Source: Candidatus Gastranaerophilales bacterium
Lineage (GTDB): Bacteria; Cyanobacteriota; Vampirovibrionia; Gastranaerophilales; Gastranaerophilaceae
Assembly: GCA_944325885.1 (NCBI GenBank)
Contig: CALVBT010000002.1
Coordinates: 274,087 to 338,086 of the forward strand
Length of the DNA: 64,000 bases
Reading direction: 5' to 3'
Translations under genes and position numbers: made by a program
The notes under the pieces: model-generated
Database searches by the model: none
Told to the model about the DNA's origin: nothing
Seen by the model: the letters and a program-made list of their open reading frames with translations, nothing else
In this document: one piece after another, positions 1 to 7,290 of the stretch
Layout: each line of letters opens with the position of its first letter
How positions within the stretch are numbered: the stretch's first letter is position 1

Positions 1-1
1 C

Positions 2-346
2 TTCCCGGGTTATGTTCTTGTTGAAATGATAATGGATGATGACAGCTGGTATGTAGTTAGACACACTGCTGGTGTTACAAAATTCGTCGGTACATCTAAA
101 AAACCGATTCCGGCTAAAGATTCAGAAATTAAGAAAATTATTCACAGAGTTCAAACTCAAACAACAAAAATTGAACTCGATGTTAAAGTCGGTGACAAGG
201 TCAGAATTATTTCCGGCCCGTTTGCAGACTTTATCGGAGATATTACAGAAGTTTATCCTGACAAATCTAAACTCAGAGCTACTGTTTCTATCTTCGGCCG
301 TGAAACTCCTGTTGAACTTGAATACAAACAAATTCAAAAAGTGTAA
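2..346 (+). CDS. nusG: Transcription termination/antitermination factor NusG (5' end outside window)
   Basis: The reading frame is open from the first bases of the window, so the start codon lies upstream. The visible part begins in the NGN domain with the conserved FPGYVLVEM segment and WYVVRHT, then a linker, and ends in a KOW domain (VGDKVRIISGPFADFIGDI, and a final VELEYKQIQKV). NusG binds RNA polymerase and modulates elongation and Rho-dependent termination; its KOW domain also contacts ribosomal protein S10. It is followed by rplK and rplA, the usual bacterial order (secE-nusG-rplK-rplA). Nothing unusual is visible apart from the truncation by the window edge. Confidence 0.95.
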   Translation, partial: FPGYVLVEMIMDDDSWYVVRHTAGVTKFVGTSKKPIPAKDSEIKKIIHRVQTQTTKIELDVKVGDKVRIISGPFADFIGDITEVYPDKSKLRATVSIFGRETPVELEYKQIQKV

Positions 347-385
347 TAGCTGAAACAGGGTACTTAATAAAAAACAAAATGAGAT

Positions 386-424
386 AGTGGAAGGGAATTT
401 ATTCCTGCCAGACCACGAAAGGAG
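386..424 (+). promoter_or_regulatory. Leader element before rplK, candidate L1-binding site plus ribosome binding site
   Basis: AGTGGAAGGGAAT (386-398) is closed by CCAC (413-416), with an inner AGG(G)AAT/ATTCCT hairpin, immediately followed by the AAAGGAG ribosome binding site (418-424). The same AGTGGAAGGGAAT block recurs before rplA. L11-L1 operons are commonly repressed by L1 binding a leader that mimics its 23S rRNA site; that this element does so is inference. Confidence 0.4.
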
Positions 425-430
425 AATAAA

Positions 431-856
431 ATGGCAAAGAAAATCGTAGGAAAAATTAAGCTTCAAATCGAAGCTGGTAAAGCAAATCCGTCACCACCGG
501 TTGGTCCTGCTCTGGGTCAGCATGGTGTTAATATCATGGATTTCTGTAAGCAATTCAACGCTAAAACAGAATCACAAGCAGGTTATATCATCCCTGTTGT
601 AATTGATGTATATGAAGACAGAAGCTTTTCTTTTATCGTAAAAAGCCCTCCGGCTGCTGTATTGATTAAGAAAGCTATTAACTTACCAAAAGGTTCTGCT
701 GTACCTAACAAAACAAAAGTAGGCAAAATTACTGTTGCTCAACTTGAAGAAATTGCAAAAGTTAAAATGAATGACTTGAATGCAACAACTGTAGAAGCAG
801 CTGTAAAAATGCTCAAAGGTTCAGCCAGAGCAATGGGTGTTACTGTAGAAGAATAA
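431..856 (+). CDS. rplK: 50S ribosomal protein L11
   Basis: 141 residues, the normal L11 length. N-terminal domain starts [18 protein letters not shown] and contains the conserved [20 protein letters not shown] proline/glycine region that contacts the GTPase-associated centre of 23S rRNA; the C-terminal RNA-binding domain follows ([14 protein letters not shown], and MGVTVEE at the end). L11 forms the stalk base with L10/L12 and takes part in factor binding and the stringent response. ATG start is set by an AAAGGAG site 6 bases upstream. Lies between nusG and rplA, probably co-transcribed with both. Confidence 0.98.
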   Translation: MAKKIVGKIKLQIEAGKANPSPPVGPALGQHGVNIMDFCKQFNAKTESQAGYIIPVVIDVYEDRSFSFIVKSPPAAVLIKKAINLPKGSAVPNKTKVGKITVAQLEEIAKVKMNDLNATTVEAAVKMLKGSARAMGVTVEE

Positions 857-858
857 CA

Positions 859-930
859 AGTGGAAGGGAATGCCGTACGGGGCGTACCTTTATGAAATGC
901 CCGAAACGGATTAGAACCCGATATTACCAC
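859..930 (+). promoter_or_regulatory. rplK-rplA intergenic element, candidate L1 leader
   Basis: Begins with AGTGGAAGGGAAT, as before rplK, and closes with TACCAC (925-930). Inside is a perfect GTACG/CGTAC hairpin (875-887) and a CCGAAACGG small hairpin. It sits 14 bases before the rplA start, ahead of the GAAAGGA ribosome binding site. The conserved block repeated before both genes suggests binding by L1 itself; not proven from sequence. Confidence 0.45.
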
Positions 931-944
931 AGAAAGGATACAAA

Positions 945-1667
945 ATGAGTAAATTAACTAAAAGACAACAAAAACAGGCTGAAATGCTTGAAGGTTTTGT
1001 ACAGCCTTCTTCAGCAGCTGATGCATTAAAAAAATTAAAAGAAATATCTGAAGCTACTGTAAAATTTGACGAAACAGTTGAATGCCATATGCGTCTTGGT
1101 ATCGACGTTAAAAGAGCAGATCAACAAATCCGTTCTACAGTAGTATTGCCGGCTGGTCTTGGTAAAGATGTAAGAGTTTGCGTTATTGCTAAAGGTACAA
1201 AAGCTGACGAAGCTAAAGCAGCAGGCGCAGAAGAAGCCGGTGCAGAAGAAGTTATCGATAAAATTGCAGGCGGCTGGTTCGAGTTTGATACTTTGATTGC
1301 TACTCCTGATTGTATGGGTATGCTCGGTAAACTCGGTAAAGTTTTGGGGCCTAAAGGTTTGATGCCTAACCCTAAAACAGGTACAGTTACTCTTGATGTT
1401 GCTAAAGCTGTTAAAGATGCTAAAGCAGGTAAAGTTGAGTTCCGTGCTGACAAACAGGGTATGATTCACTGCCCTATCGGCAAAATCAAATTCTCTTTCG
1501 AAGATTTGATGAAGAACTATGTTACTCTTGCTGATGCAGTATTGAGAGCAAAACCGTCTGTTGCAAAAGGTGTTTATGTAAAATCAGCTTACTTGACTAC
1601 AACAATGGGGCCTGGTATCAAGCTGGATACAAAAAACCTTGCTGCAGAAGTTAAAGAAAACATATAA
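945..1667 (+). CDS. rplA: 50S ribosomal protein L1
   Basis: 240 residues; bacterial L1 proteins are usually about 230. Family landmarks include [58 protein letters not shown] (the signature loop) and [18 protein letters not shown]1 binds the L1 stalk of 23S rRNA, helps release deacylated tRNA from the E site, and is a translational repressor of its own operon in many bacteria. ATG is preceded by GAAAGGA. It ends the nusG-rplK-rplA run and is followed by a strong terminator hairpin. Confidence 0.98.
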   Translation: MSKLTKRQQKQAEMLEGFVQPSSAADALKKLKEISEATVKFDETVECHMRLGIDVKRADQQIRSTVVLPAGLGKDVRVCVIAKGTKADEAKAAGAEEAGAEEVIDKIAGGWFEFDTLIATPDCMGMLGKLGKVLGPKGLMPNPKTGTVTLDVAKAVKDAKAGKVEFRADKQGMIHCPIGKIKFSFEDLMKNYVTLADAVLRAKPSVAKGVYVKSAYLTTTMGPGIKLDTKNLAAEVKENI

Positions 1668-1708
1668 TATTAAATCTTTGTTTAATATTAATTCTAATAT
1701 CATCTTTA

Positions 1709-1745
1709 AAGCCCTCAGTTATTGAGGGCTTCTTTATATTTATTT
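1709..1745 (+). terminator. Rho-independent terminator after rplA
   Basis: AAGCCCTCA, loop GTTA, TTGAGGGCTT followed by a T-rich run; 40 bases after the rplA stop. Nine-base stem with strong GC core, so a convincing terminator of the ribosomal protein operon. Confidence 0.85.
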
Positions 1746-1754
1746 TTTATTATC

Positions 1755-1797
1755 AAAAAAATCCCGCATCGCTTTTTGTGCAATACGGGATTTTTTG
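1755..1797. terminator. Bidirectional terminator between rplA and the glutamate synthase gene
   Basis: AAAAAATCCCG and CGGGATTTTTT flank a GC-poor loop containing an inner GCA/TGC pair. A-run on one side and T-run on the other make it usable in both directions; it mainly serves the minus-strand gene whose stop is at 1813. Confidence 0.75.
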
Positions 1798-1812
1798 TAT
1801 TATTTTATTTTG

Positions 1813-3201
1813 TTATTTGCAGCAGGCTGATTTTAAATATTCATCCATTGCTTTTGCTGCCCGTTTGCCTGCTCCCATTGCGTTGATAGCATTGGATTCG
1901 CCTGTAGGAGCTACGTCACCGCCGGCATATACTCCGGGGATAGATGTTTCTCCTGTTTCTGCATTCACAATTATGTATCCTTTCGGATTTGTTTCCAAAT
2001 CAAGTCCTTCTTGCTGTGCAGAAGATTGGATAATCGGGTTCGGGCCTGTTCCGAGTGCAACTATTACTGCATCCAGTTCCATTGTTTCTGATTTTCCTGT
2101 TGGTACAGGTCTTCTTCTTCCTGATGCATCGGGTTCACCAAGTTCCATTAAATCGAACTTCATTGCTTTTACGTAGCCGTCTTTACCGATAATTTCTGAT
2201 GGTGCGTGCAAAAATTTGAACACAACGCCTTCTTCTTTTGCGTGTCTGATTTCTTCAAGACGTGCAGGGAGTTCTGCTTCTGTTCTTCTGTAAGCAATGT
2301 ATACATCTTTGTAGCCTACTCTGACAGCTGTTCTGGCTGCATCCATCGCAACGTTACCGCCGCCAATAATGGCTACTTTTTCGCCTACTTTGAGAGGTGT
2401 AGGTGTAGACTCTTCGTTTGCGTGCATAAGGTTTACACGTGTCAAAAATTCGTTTGCACTGTATACACCGTTTAAGTTTTCTCCGGGGATGTGCATCATT
2501 TTAGGCAAACCTGCTCCGGAGCATAAGAAAATTGCATCAAATCCGTCTTCTTTCAGCTGATTGATTGTGATGGATTTTCCTACTATAACATTTTTTTCGA
2601 ATTTTACACCGATATTTTTAAGGCCTTCAATTTCTCTGTCGAGAACAGTTCTCGGAAGTCTAAAAGGAGGAATACCGTATCTTAATACACCGCCGAGTTC
2701 GTGCAGTGCTTCAAATACAGTTACGTCGTAGCCTGCTTTTCTCAGGTCAGCTGCTGCTGTAATACCTGCACAGCCTGAGCCGACAATTGCAACTTTTTTA
2801 CCGTTGTCTTTTATTTCGCCGACTTTTGCATTTGTTTTGTCGCCTACATAGCGTTCTAATGCACCAATTGCAACAGGTTTTCCTTTTATTCCTAGTACGC
2901 AATTACCTTCACACTGTCTTTCCTGCGGGCAAACACGACCGCAAACAGAAGGCAGCATACTTGTTTGTCTGATAACATCGCCTGCTTTTTCGATATCTCC
3001 TTCTTTTATTGCAGCAATAAACTCCGGAATTTGGATGTTTACAGGGCATCCTTGTACGCATTTTGCATTTTTGCAGTGCAGGCATCTGGAAGCTTCTAAA
3101 GAAGCCTGTTCATCTGTAAAATTGCTTTCTACAGCATCAAAATTTGTTCTTCTTATCTGAGGATCCTGTTCAACAGGATGTTGTCTGTCGACTTTTTCCA
3201 T
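1813..3201 (-). CDS. gltA: NADPH-dependent glutamate synthase, small-subunit type
   Basis: 462 residues of the GltD/GltA type (homotetrameric glutamate synthase small chain, also related to NfnB). N-terminal ferredoxin-like domain carries two cysteine clusters, CLHCKNAKCVQGCPV and CGRVCPQERQCEGNCV, for 4Fe-4S binding. Then an FAD site (VAIVGSGCAGITAAADLRKAG) and an NADPH site (VAIIGGGNVAMDAARTAVRVG), ending with the GD-containing FAD closing motif PGVYAGGDV. No large glutamate synthase subunit or NfnA lies next to it, so the partner is elsewhere or the enzyme acts alone. Directly downstream of glnA on the same strand with a 63-base gap, so glutamine made by GlnA could feed it. Symbol follows the homotetrameric naming; NfnB cannot be excluded. 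Confidence 0.85.
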   Translation of the reverse strand: MEKVDRQHPVEQDPQIRRTNFDAVESNFTDEQASLEASRCLHCKNAKCVQGCPVNIQIPEFIAAIKEGDIEKAGDVIRQTSMLPSVCGRVCPQERQCEGNCVLGIKGKPVAIGALERYVGDKTNAKVGEIKDNGKKVAIVGSGCAGITAAADLRKAGYDVTVFEALHELGGVLRYGIPPFRLPRTVLDREIEGLKNIGVKFEKNVIVGKSITINQLKEDGFDAIFLCSGAGLPKMMHIPGENLNGVYSANEFLTRVNLMHANEESTPTPLKVGEKVAIIGGGNVAMDAARTAVRVGYKDVYIAYRRTEAELPARLEEIRHAKEEGVVFKFLHAPSEIIGKDGYVKAMKFDLMELGEPDASGRRRPVPTGKSETMELDAVIVALGTGPNPIIQSSAQQEGLDLETNPKGYIIVNAETGETSIPGVYAGGDVAPTGESNAINAMGAGKRAAKAMDEYLKSACCK

Positions 3202-3264
3202 TTAAGTTCTCCGTTTTCGTTCCATAACTCACTAAAAAAATTATAATATAAACTAATCATTTAG

Positions 3265-4629
3265 TTAAATGTCTATATATTTTTTTACTTCCCAGGGTGT
3301 GACTTGTTTTCTGTAATCTTTCCATTCTTTTCTTTTTGATTGATAAAATTCATTAAAAATGTAGTCTCCTAGTGCTGCTTTGGATACAAAACTTTTTTCA
3401 AATTCTTCAAGGGCAGTGAATAAGTTTCTCGGCAGAGATTTAATTTTTCTTTGTTTTATTTCATTGCCGGAAAGCAAAAACAGGTTTTTTTCAACCGGAG
3501 CAGGCGGGTCAACTTTGTTTCGTAAACCGTCCAGACAGGTCTGCATAAGCACAGCAAAGGCAAGATAAGGATTCATGCTCGCATCCGGCGAGCGCAGCTC
3601 CAGCCTTGTTGCAGAACCTCTTTTTGAAGGAATTCTGATAAGTGCGCTTCTTGTAACAACTGACCATACTATGTATATAGGTGCTTCATAGTCTTTTACA
3701 AGACGTTTGTAGCTGTTTATTGTCGGATTCAGTACGGCAGTTATACCTTTTATGTTTTTTAATAAAGAGCCGATAGAATATCTTGCTACTTCTGATAGCT
3801 GGTATTCATTATTTTTGTCAAAAAATGCATTTTTATTGTTTTTATCGGAAAGAGATATGTTTAAATGCAGACCGGAACCGTTTTTTCCGTATATTGGCTT
3901 TGGCATAAAGCATGCCTTCAGGTCGAATTTGTCTGCAATGGTTTTTGTTATAAATTTAAATGTCACAAGATTGTCTGCTGTTTTTAGTATGTCATCATAT
4001 CCGAGGTCAATTTCGTGCTGAAACGGTGCGCCCTCGTGGTGGAATGCATCGACATCAAGTCCGCATTCTTGCAGTGCAATAAGGATTTCTGCCAGCGTTT
4101 CATCGTATTTGTTGCTGTGATTTACATCGTAGTAGCCTGTTTGTTCTTTTTCTGTGTTTAGAATATTGTTATTTTCATCTGTTTTAAATAAGAAAAATTC
4201 TACTTCCGGCCCTATTTGCATAGAATAGCCGTATTGTTTTCCGTTTTCTATTACCCGTTTTAGGTTTGAGCGGGGGCATCCGACAAAGGGTGTGCCGTCT
4301 GCATTGTGAATGTCACAGATAAATCTGGCACTATTTTTTAATGTGGAAATGTTTTTTGGAAATATTAAAAAAGTGGATTTGTCCGGATACATTCTCAGGT
4401 CCATTGTTTCGTTTTCACGAAAACCGCCGATTGATGATCCGTCAAACATAATCTGGTTGTCCAAAATTTCATCAATCTGGTCAACCTGCATGTTAAGAGT
4501 CTTTATTTTTCCGTTAATATCAATAAATTGCAGATAAATATTTTTGATATTTTCTTTTTTTAATACTTCTTTAATTTCTTTATCAGATAGCATAGAAACA
4601 TTATCTGTTATTGTATTGTAGTTGGTCAA
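3265..4629 (-). CDS. glnA: Glutamine synthetase, type I
   Basis: 454 residues; catalyses ATP-dependent condensation of ammonia and glutamate. Landmarks of GSI: the N-terminal beta-grasp ending IMFDGSSIGGF, the metal/glutamate site IGPEVEFFLF, the central GSGLHLNISL, NPTINSYKRLV, and the ATP/glutamate site RSALIRIPSKRGSATRLELR followed by RSPDASMNPYLAFAVLM. Length and the absence of the tyrosine-containing adenylylation loop (here LPRNLFTALEEF) fit the GSI-alpha group, which is not regulated by adenylylation. Transcribed with the glutamate synthase gene downstream. An extended -10 promoter lies 40 bases upstream. Confidence 0.95.
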   Translation of the reverse strand: MTNYNTITDNVSMLSDKEIKEVLKKENIKNIYLQFIDINGKIKTLNMQVDQIDEILDNQIMFDGSSIGGFRENETMDLRMYPDKSTFLIFPKNISTLKNSARFICDIHNADGTPFVGCPRSNLKRVIENGKQYGYSMQIGPEVEFFLFKTDENNNILNTEKEQTGYYDVNHSNKYDETLAEILIALQECGLDVDAFHHEGAPFQHEIDLGYDDILKTADNLVTFKFITKTIADKFDLKACFMPKPIYGKNGSGLHLNISLSDKNNKNAFFDKNNEYQLSEVARYSIGSLLKNIKGITAVLNPTINSYKRLVKDYEAPIYIVWSVVTRSALIRIPSKRGSATRLELRSPDASMNPYLAFAVLMQTCLDGLRNKVDPPAPVEKNLFLLSGNEIKQRKIKSLPRNLFTALEEFEKSFVSKAALGDYIFNEFYQSKRKEWKDYRKQVTPWEVKKYIDI

Positions 4630-4668
4630 GTAAAGATTCTTTGTAATATTTCGTAATATTTTATATAT

Positions 4669-4677
4669 ATTATAGCA
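4669..4677 (-). promoter_or_regulatory. Extended -10 promoter for glnA
   Basis: On the minus strand TGCTATAAT gives a perfect -10 hexamer with the TGn extension, about 40 bases before the glnA start. No good -35 hexamer is visible (AAATTT at the expected place), which is normal for extended -10 promoters. Confidence 0.5.
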
Positions 4678-4749
4678 ATAATTTATCTATAAAATTTTTT
4701 ATTAGTATAGAGGGATATATAGATAAACTAGATACATTGAGAGGGAATT

Positions 4750-4902
4750 ATGAGAACAGAAGAGAACAAAAAGGTTTATTATTCTTACAGTTATGTTACA
4801 GCAGTAGACAATTGTACTGATGTTATTTCAAAGCTGCCCAAAATCAGTATGAAACTGCCAAAAATCAATCTTAGTGAAAATCTTAATCTTGTTTTTTGCT
4901 AG
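4750..4902 (+). CDS. Small hypothetical protein, 50 residues
   Basis: ATG at 4750 with a GAGGGA site five bases upstream; 50 codons to TAG. The product starts MRTEENKKVYYSYSYVTAVD and carries a near-duplicate KLPKIS / KLPKINLS. No family is recognised. Its stop overlaps by four bases the stop of the convergent HicB-like gene. Divergent from glnA with about 120 bases between. Good ribosome site but short length, so moderate confidence that it is translated. Confidence 0.45.
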   Translation: MRTEENKKVYYSYSYVTAVDNCTDVISKLPKISMKLPKINLSENLNLVFC

Positions 4903-5117
4903 GCTTCAACAAGGTTCGGTAAAAACTTGTAAACAGGTTTTACTCTGATAGGATAGTCTGATACGTTTTTGTTAAGTATCTGTTCAAGATTTGATATTGC
5001 AGCCTTTTCACTGCTGCCGTATCCGACAAGTTTTTTTATGATGCAGTTTGCAACAAAAATATTACTGCGGTTGCTTTTGTATATCAAAGCCGGGTATTGA
5101 ATTTCTGTTGTATTCAT
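4899..5117 (-). CDS. HicB-like small protein
   Basis: 72 residues. The pattern YPALIYKSNRSNIFVANC, then LVGYGSSEKAAISNLEQILN, follows the HicB/UPF0150 fold (beta strands with an 'a..p.l.g...G.s.eeAl.n....l' core). HicB proteins are antitoxins partnered with HicA; no HicA-like gene is adjacent and the C-terminal DNA-binding segment of full HicB is missing, so this may be an orphan or a different use of the fold. ATG has AAAGG nine bases upstream. Three 10-base repeats lie just upstream of the ribosome site and could be an operator. Confidence 0.5.
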   Translation of the reverse strand: MNTTEIQYPALIYKSNRSNIFVANCIIKKLVGYGSSEKAAISNLEQILNKNVSDYPIRVKPVYKFLPNLVEA

Positions 5118-5150
5118 ATTCTGCCTTTCTATTTTATTTAAGGCTTATTT

Positions 5151-5180
5151 GTTCGAATTTGTTCAAATTTGTTCGAAAAG
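5151..5180. repeat. Three 10-base iterons, GTTCGAATTT type
   Basis: GTTCGAATTT, GTTCAAATTT, GTTCGAAAAG run head to tail from 5151 to 5180 with a period of exactly 10 bases, one helical turn. They sit 34 bases upstream of the HicB-like gene start, where an operator or promoter would be. Confidence 0.6.
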
Positions 5181-5357
5181 CTGCCGTATTCAATGTTCTC
5201 ATTCACTCTATATGATTTATCGGCATATTTTTTAGGTAATAAATTTTTTTTGATTAATTTCATTTTTTTAAAGTAGATGTAATAATTCCTTAAAAATTGT
5301 AATCACTGCTTTTTTGTTGTGTTAATATGTTACAAAGCAGATAATGGAATTATTGGT

Positions 5358-5864
5358 ATGGAAAAAATATTTTTAACTTTTTATGTTATGTTTGCAGCTG
5401 CAAATTCTGCATTTGCCGTAGATATCCCTGATGTAATGAAACAGGGTATGTCGCAGGAGATACCCGGGATGCCCAGTGTATTAAATCTAGTTATTTCAAT
5501 GATAGTTGTTATAGCTTTGATTTATATTACAGGCTGGGTATATGCAAAATTGAATGTTGTTAATAGGGCAAACCTTAATAAAATTGCTTCAAAACAGGAT
5601 TCTGATTCAAAGTTTAATATTGTGCAGTCGATGCCGCTGGGTCAGCAAAGATACTTGTATTCAATAGAAATGAACGGGAAGATTCTTCTTGTCGGCTCTA
5701 CACCCAGTCATATAAACCTTATCAAAGAATTTAATAAAGAGGATGTTACTTCAAATGTTATGACAGAAGCTGCTTCTGTATCAGATGCTATTGAAGAAAA
5801 AGCAGAAAAACCTTCTGTGCCTTCTGTTAACTTTGAAGAAATTTATAAAAAATATAAGAGTTAA
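5358..5864 (+). CDS. fliO: FliO-like flagellar biosynthesis/membrane protein
   Basis: 168 residues from ATG 5358; an in-frame GTG at 5319 exists, but only the ATG places the signal peptide (MEKIFLTFYVMFAAANSAFA) at the N terminus. A transmembrane helix follows (LNLVISMIVVIALIYITGWVYA), then a cytosolic domain with MPLGQQRYLYSIEMNGKILL and VGSTPSHINLI, the pattern of the FliO family (small domain that assists assembly of the flagellar export gate FliP). No other flagellar gene is in the window. It is directly upstream of a nonulosonic acid synthase, sugars often used to glycosylate flagellin, which makes the pairing suggestive. Family assignment rests on domain pattern, not on strong identity. 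Confidence 0.6.
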   Translation: MEKIFLTFYVMFAAANSAFAVDIPDVMKQGMSQEIPGMPSVLNLVISMIVVIALIYITGWVYAKLNVVNRANLNKIASKQDSDSKFNIVQSMPLGQQRYLYSIEMNGKILLVGSTPSHINLIKEFNKEDVTSNVMTEAASVSDAIEEKAEKPSVPSVNFEEIYKKYKS

Positions 5865-5882
5865 TGTTATCAGGAGTAAAAA

Positions 5883-6764
5883 TTGAGAAAAGAAGTTACT
5901 GTAGGTAATAAAATAATCGGGGATAATTCTCCCTGCTTTGTTATTGCAGAAATAGGCATAAATCATAACGGGTCAGTAGATTTGGCAAAGCGTATGATAG
6001 ATGAGGCTGTTATGGCCGGTTGTGATGCGGTAAAGTTCCAAAAAAGAACGGTGACAAAGGTCTACACGCCTGAAGAACTTGATGTTTACCGCCCTAACTA
6101 TTACGGAAGCACAAATAGAGATTTAAAACTCGGTCTGGAATTGAGTTATGAGGATTATTGCATTATAGACGAATATTGTCGTGATAAAAAAATTATGTGG
6201 TTTGCCTCATGCTGGGATTTAGATTCCGTTGATTTTATAGAACAGTTCGATGTCCCCTGCCACAAGGTGGCATCTGCAATGCTTACTGATGATGAGTTTT
6301 TGCTCAAATTAAAATCTCTTGGCAAACCTATACTGCTTTCTACAGGTATGAGTTCTATGGAAGAAATCAGGCATGCTGTTGATTTGCTCGGCGAGGACAA
6401 TCTTGTATTGTTCCACTGCACCTCTACCTATCCGACAAACCACACTGAAATTAATTTGAGAGTAATAGAAGCCTTTAGAGAAGAATTCAGCTGTCCTATA
6501 GGGTACAGCGGGCATGAAAGAGGGCTGCTGCCTTCAATTTTGTCGGTTGAACTCGGTGCAAATTCTGTAGAAAGACACATCACGGTAGATAGAACCCTGT
6601 GGGGGTCAGATCAGGCTGCCAGCCTTGAGCCGGAAGGGTTGCGAAGAATGGTTCGTGATATCAGAGAAGTTAAAAAAATTCTGGGCGACGGAAATAAAAA
6701 AGTCTATGACTCGGAGCTGCCGGTTAGAGATAAATTAAGAAAAACAAAAAAGGTCTTGATATAG
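5883..6764 (+). CDS. neuB: N-acetylneuraminate (nonulosonate) synthase family, no SAF domain
   Basis: 293 residues. TIM-barrel NeuB signature throughout: FVIAEIGINHNGSVDLAKRM, DAVKFQKRT, KVASAMLTDDEFL, ILLSTGMSSMEEI, LFHCTSTYPTN, GYSGHERG and VERHITVDRTLWGSDQAASL. The enzyme condenses phosphoenolpyruvate with N-acetylmannosamine or a related sugar. Full-length NeuB has an extra C-terminal antifreeze-like (SAF) domain of about 60 residues that completes the active site of the partner subunit; here the protein stops at KLRKTKKVLI, just before it. Start is TTG 5883, supported by AGGAG six bases upstream. The next gene begins one base after the stop. Confidence 0.85.
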   Translation: MRKEVTVGNKIIGDNSPCFVIAEIGINHNGSVDLAKRMIDEAVMAGCDAVKFQKRTVTKVYTPEELDVYRPNYYGSTNRDLKLGLELSYEDYCIIDEYCRDKKIMWFASCWDLDSVDFIEQFDVPCHKVASAMLTDDEFLLKLKSLGKPILLSTGMSSMEEIRHAVDLLGEDNLVLFHCTSTYPTNHTEINLRVIEAFREEFSCPIGYSGHERGLLPSILSVELGANSVERHITVDRTLWGSDQAASLEPEGLRRMVRDIREVKKILGDGNKKVYDSELPVRDKLRKTKKVLI

Positions 6765-6765
6765 T

Positions 6766-7290
6766 ATGTCTAATATGTACAAAACGCTGGATTTGTCTTC
6801 AAAAATAAAACTTGTGGTTAGTGATTTTGACGGGATATTTACGGATAATTCCGTTTATATTTTAAACGATGGCATGCGTGTTAAAAAAGTCAGCTACAAG
6901 GACTTAATGGGTGTTTCTATAGCTGTTAAAAACGGAATTAAGGTTGCTATTATTTCCGGAGAACAAAGCAGAGAAATTGACTATATTGCAGAAAAATTTG
7001 CGCTTGAAGACATTCATCAGGGTATCAGGATAAAATGTCCGATATTGAATGATTTGAAAGAAAAATATAATTTGTCTGATGAAGAAATATTGTATATAGG
7101 CGATGATATTAATGATATCGAATGTTTGAAGAGTGTAAAATATGCTGTTACCGTAAATCAGGCTAACTATGCGGTAAAACAAATTAACGGGATACAGATA
7201 ACAGAGGCTCCTGCAGGCGATGGTGCATTTAGAGAAGTTATAGACAATATTATGGAGTTAAAAAGACAAGAAGAGAGCAATGAAGCATAA
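6766..7290 (+). CDS. KdsC-like HAD phosphatase
   Basis: 174 residues, typical of the KdsC / N-acylneuraminate-9-phosphatase branch of the HAD superfamily. Motif I VVSDFDGIFTDN supplies the nucleophilic and acid/base aspartates, motif II is AIISGEQS, and motif IV is YIGDDINDIE. These capless tetrameric enzymes dephosphorylate 8- or 9-carbon sugar acid phosphates. Position right after neuB argues for the nonulosonic acid pathway rather than Kdo. No CMP-sugar synthetase is adjacent. Starts one base after the neuB stop, so translationally coupled; overlaps the following TPR gene by 11 bases. Confidence 0.8.
   Translation: MSNMYKTLDLSSKIKLVVSDFDGIFTDNSVYILNDGMRVKKVSYKDLMGVSIAVKNGIKVAIISGEQSREIDYIAEKFALEDIHQGIRIKCPILNDLKEKYNLSDEEILYIGDDINDIECLKSVKYAVTVNQANYAVKQINGIQITEAPAGDGAFREVIDNIMELKRQEESNEA

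Noticed and set aside
4643..4656. GTA-N8-TAA resembling the cyanobacterial NtcA site (GTA-N8-TAC) near glnA
   Set aside because: One half is imperfect, and it lies only 14-27 bases before the start codon, downstream of the likely -10 box, where an activator site would not work.
4899..5117. Complete HicAB toxin-antitoxin pair
   Set aside because: Only a short HicB-like fold is seen; no HicA-type double-stranded RNA-binding toxin on either side.
5151..5180. GTTC repeats read as a LexA box
   Set aside because: Known direct-repeat LexA boxes use GTTC-N7-GTTC; spacing here is N6 and there are three units. No SOS gene is adjacent.
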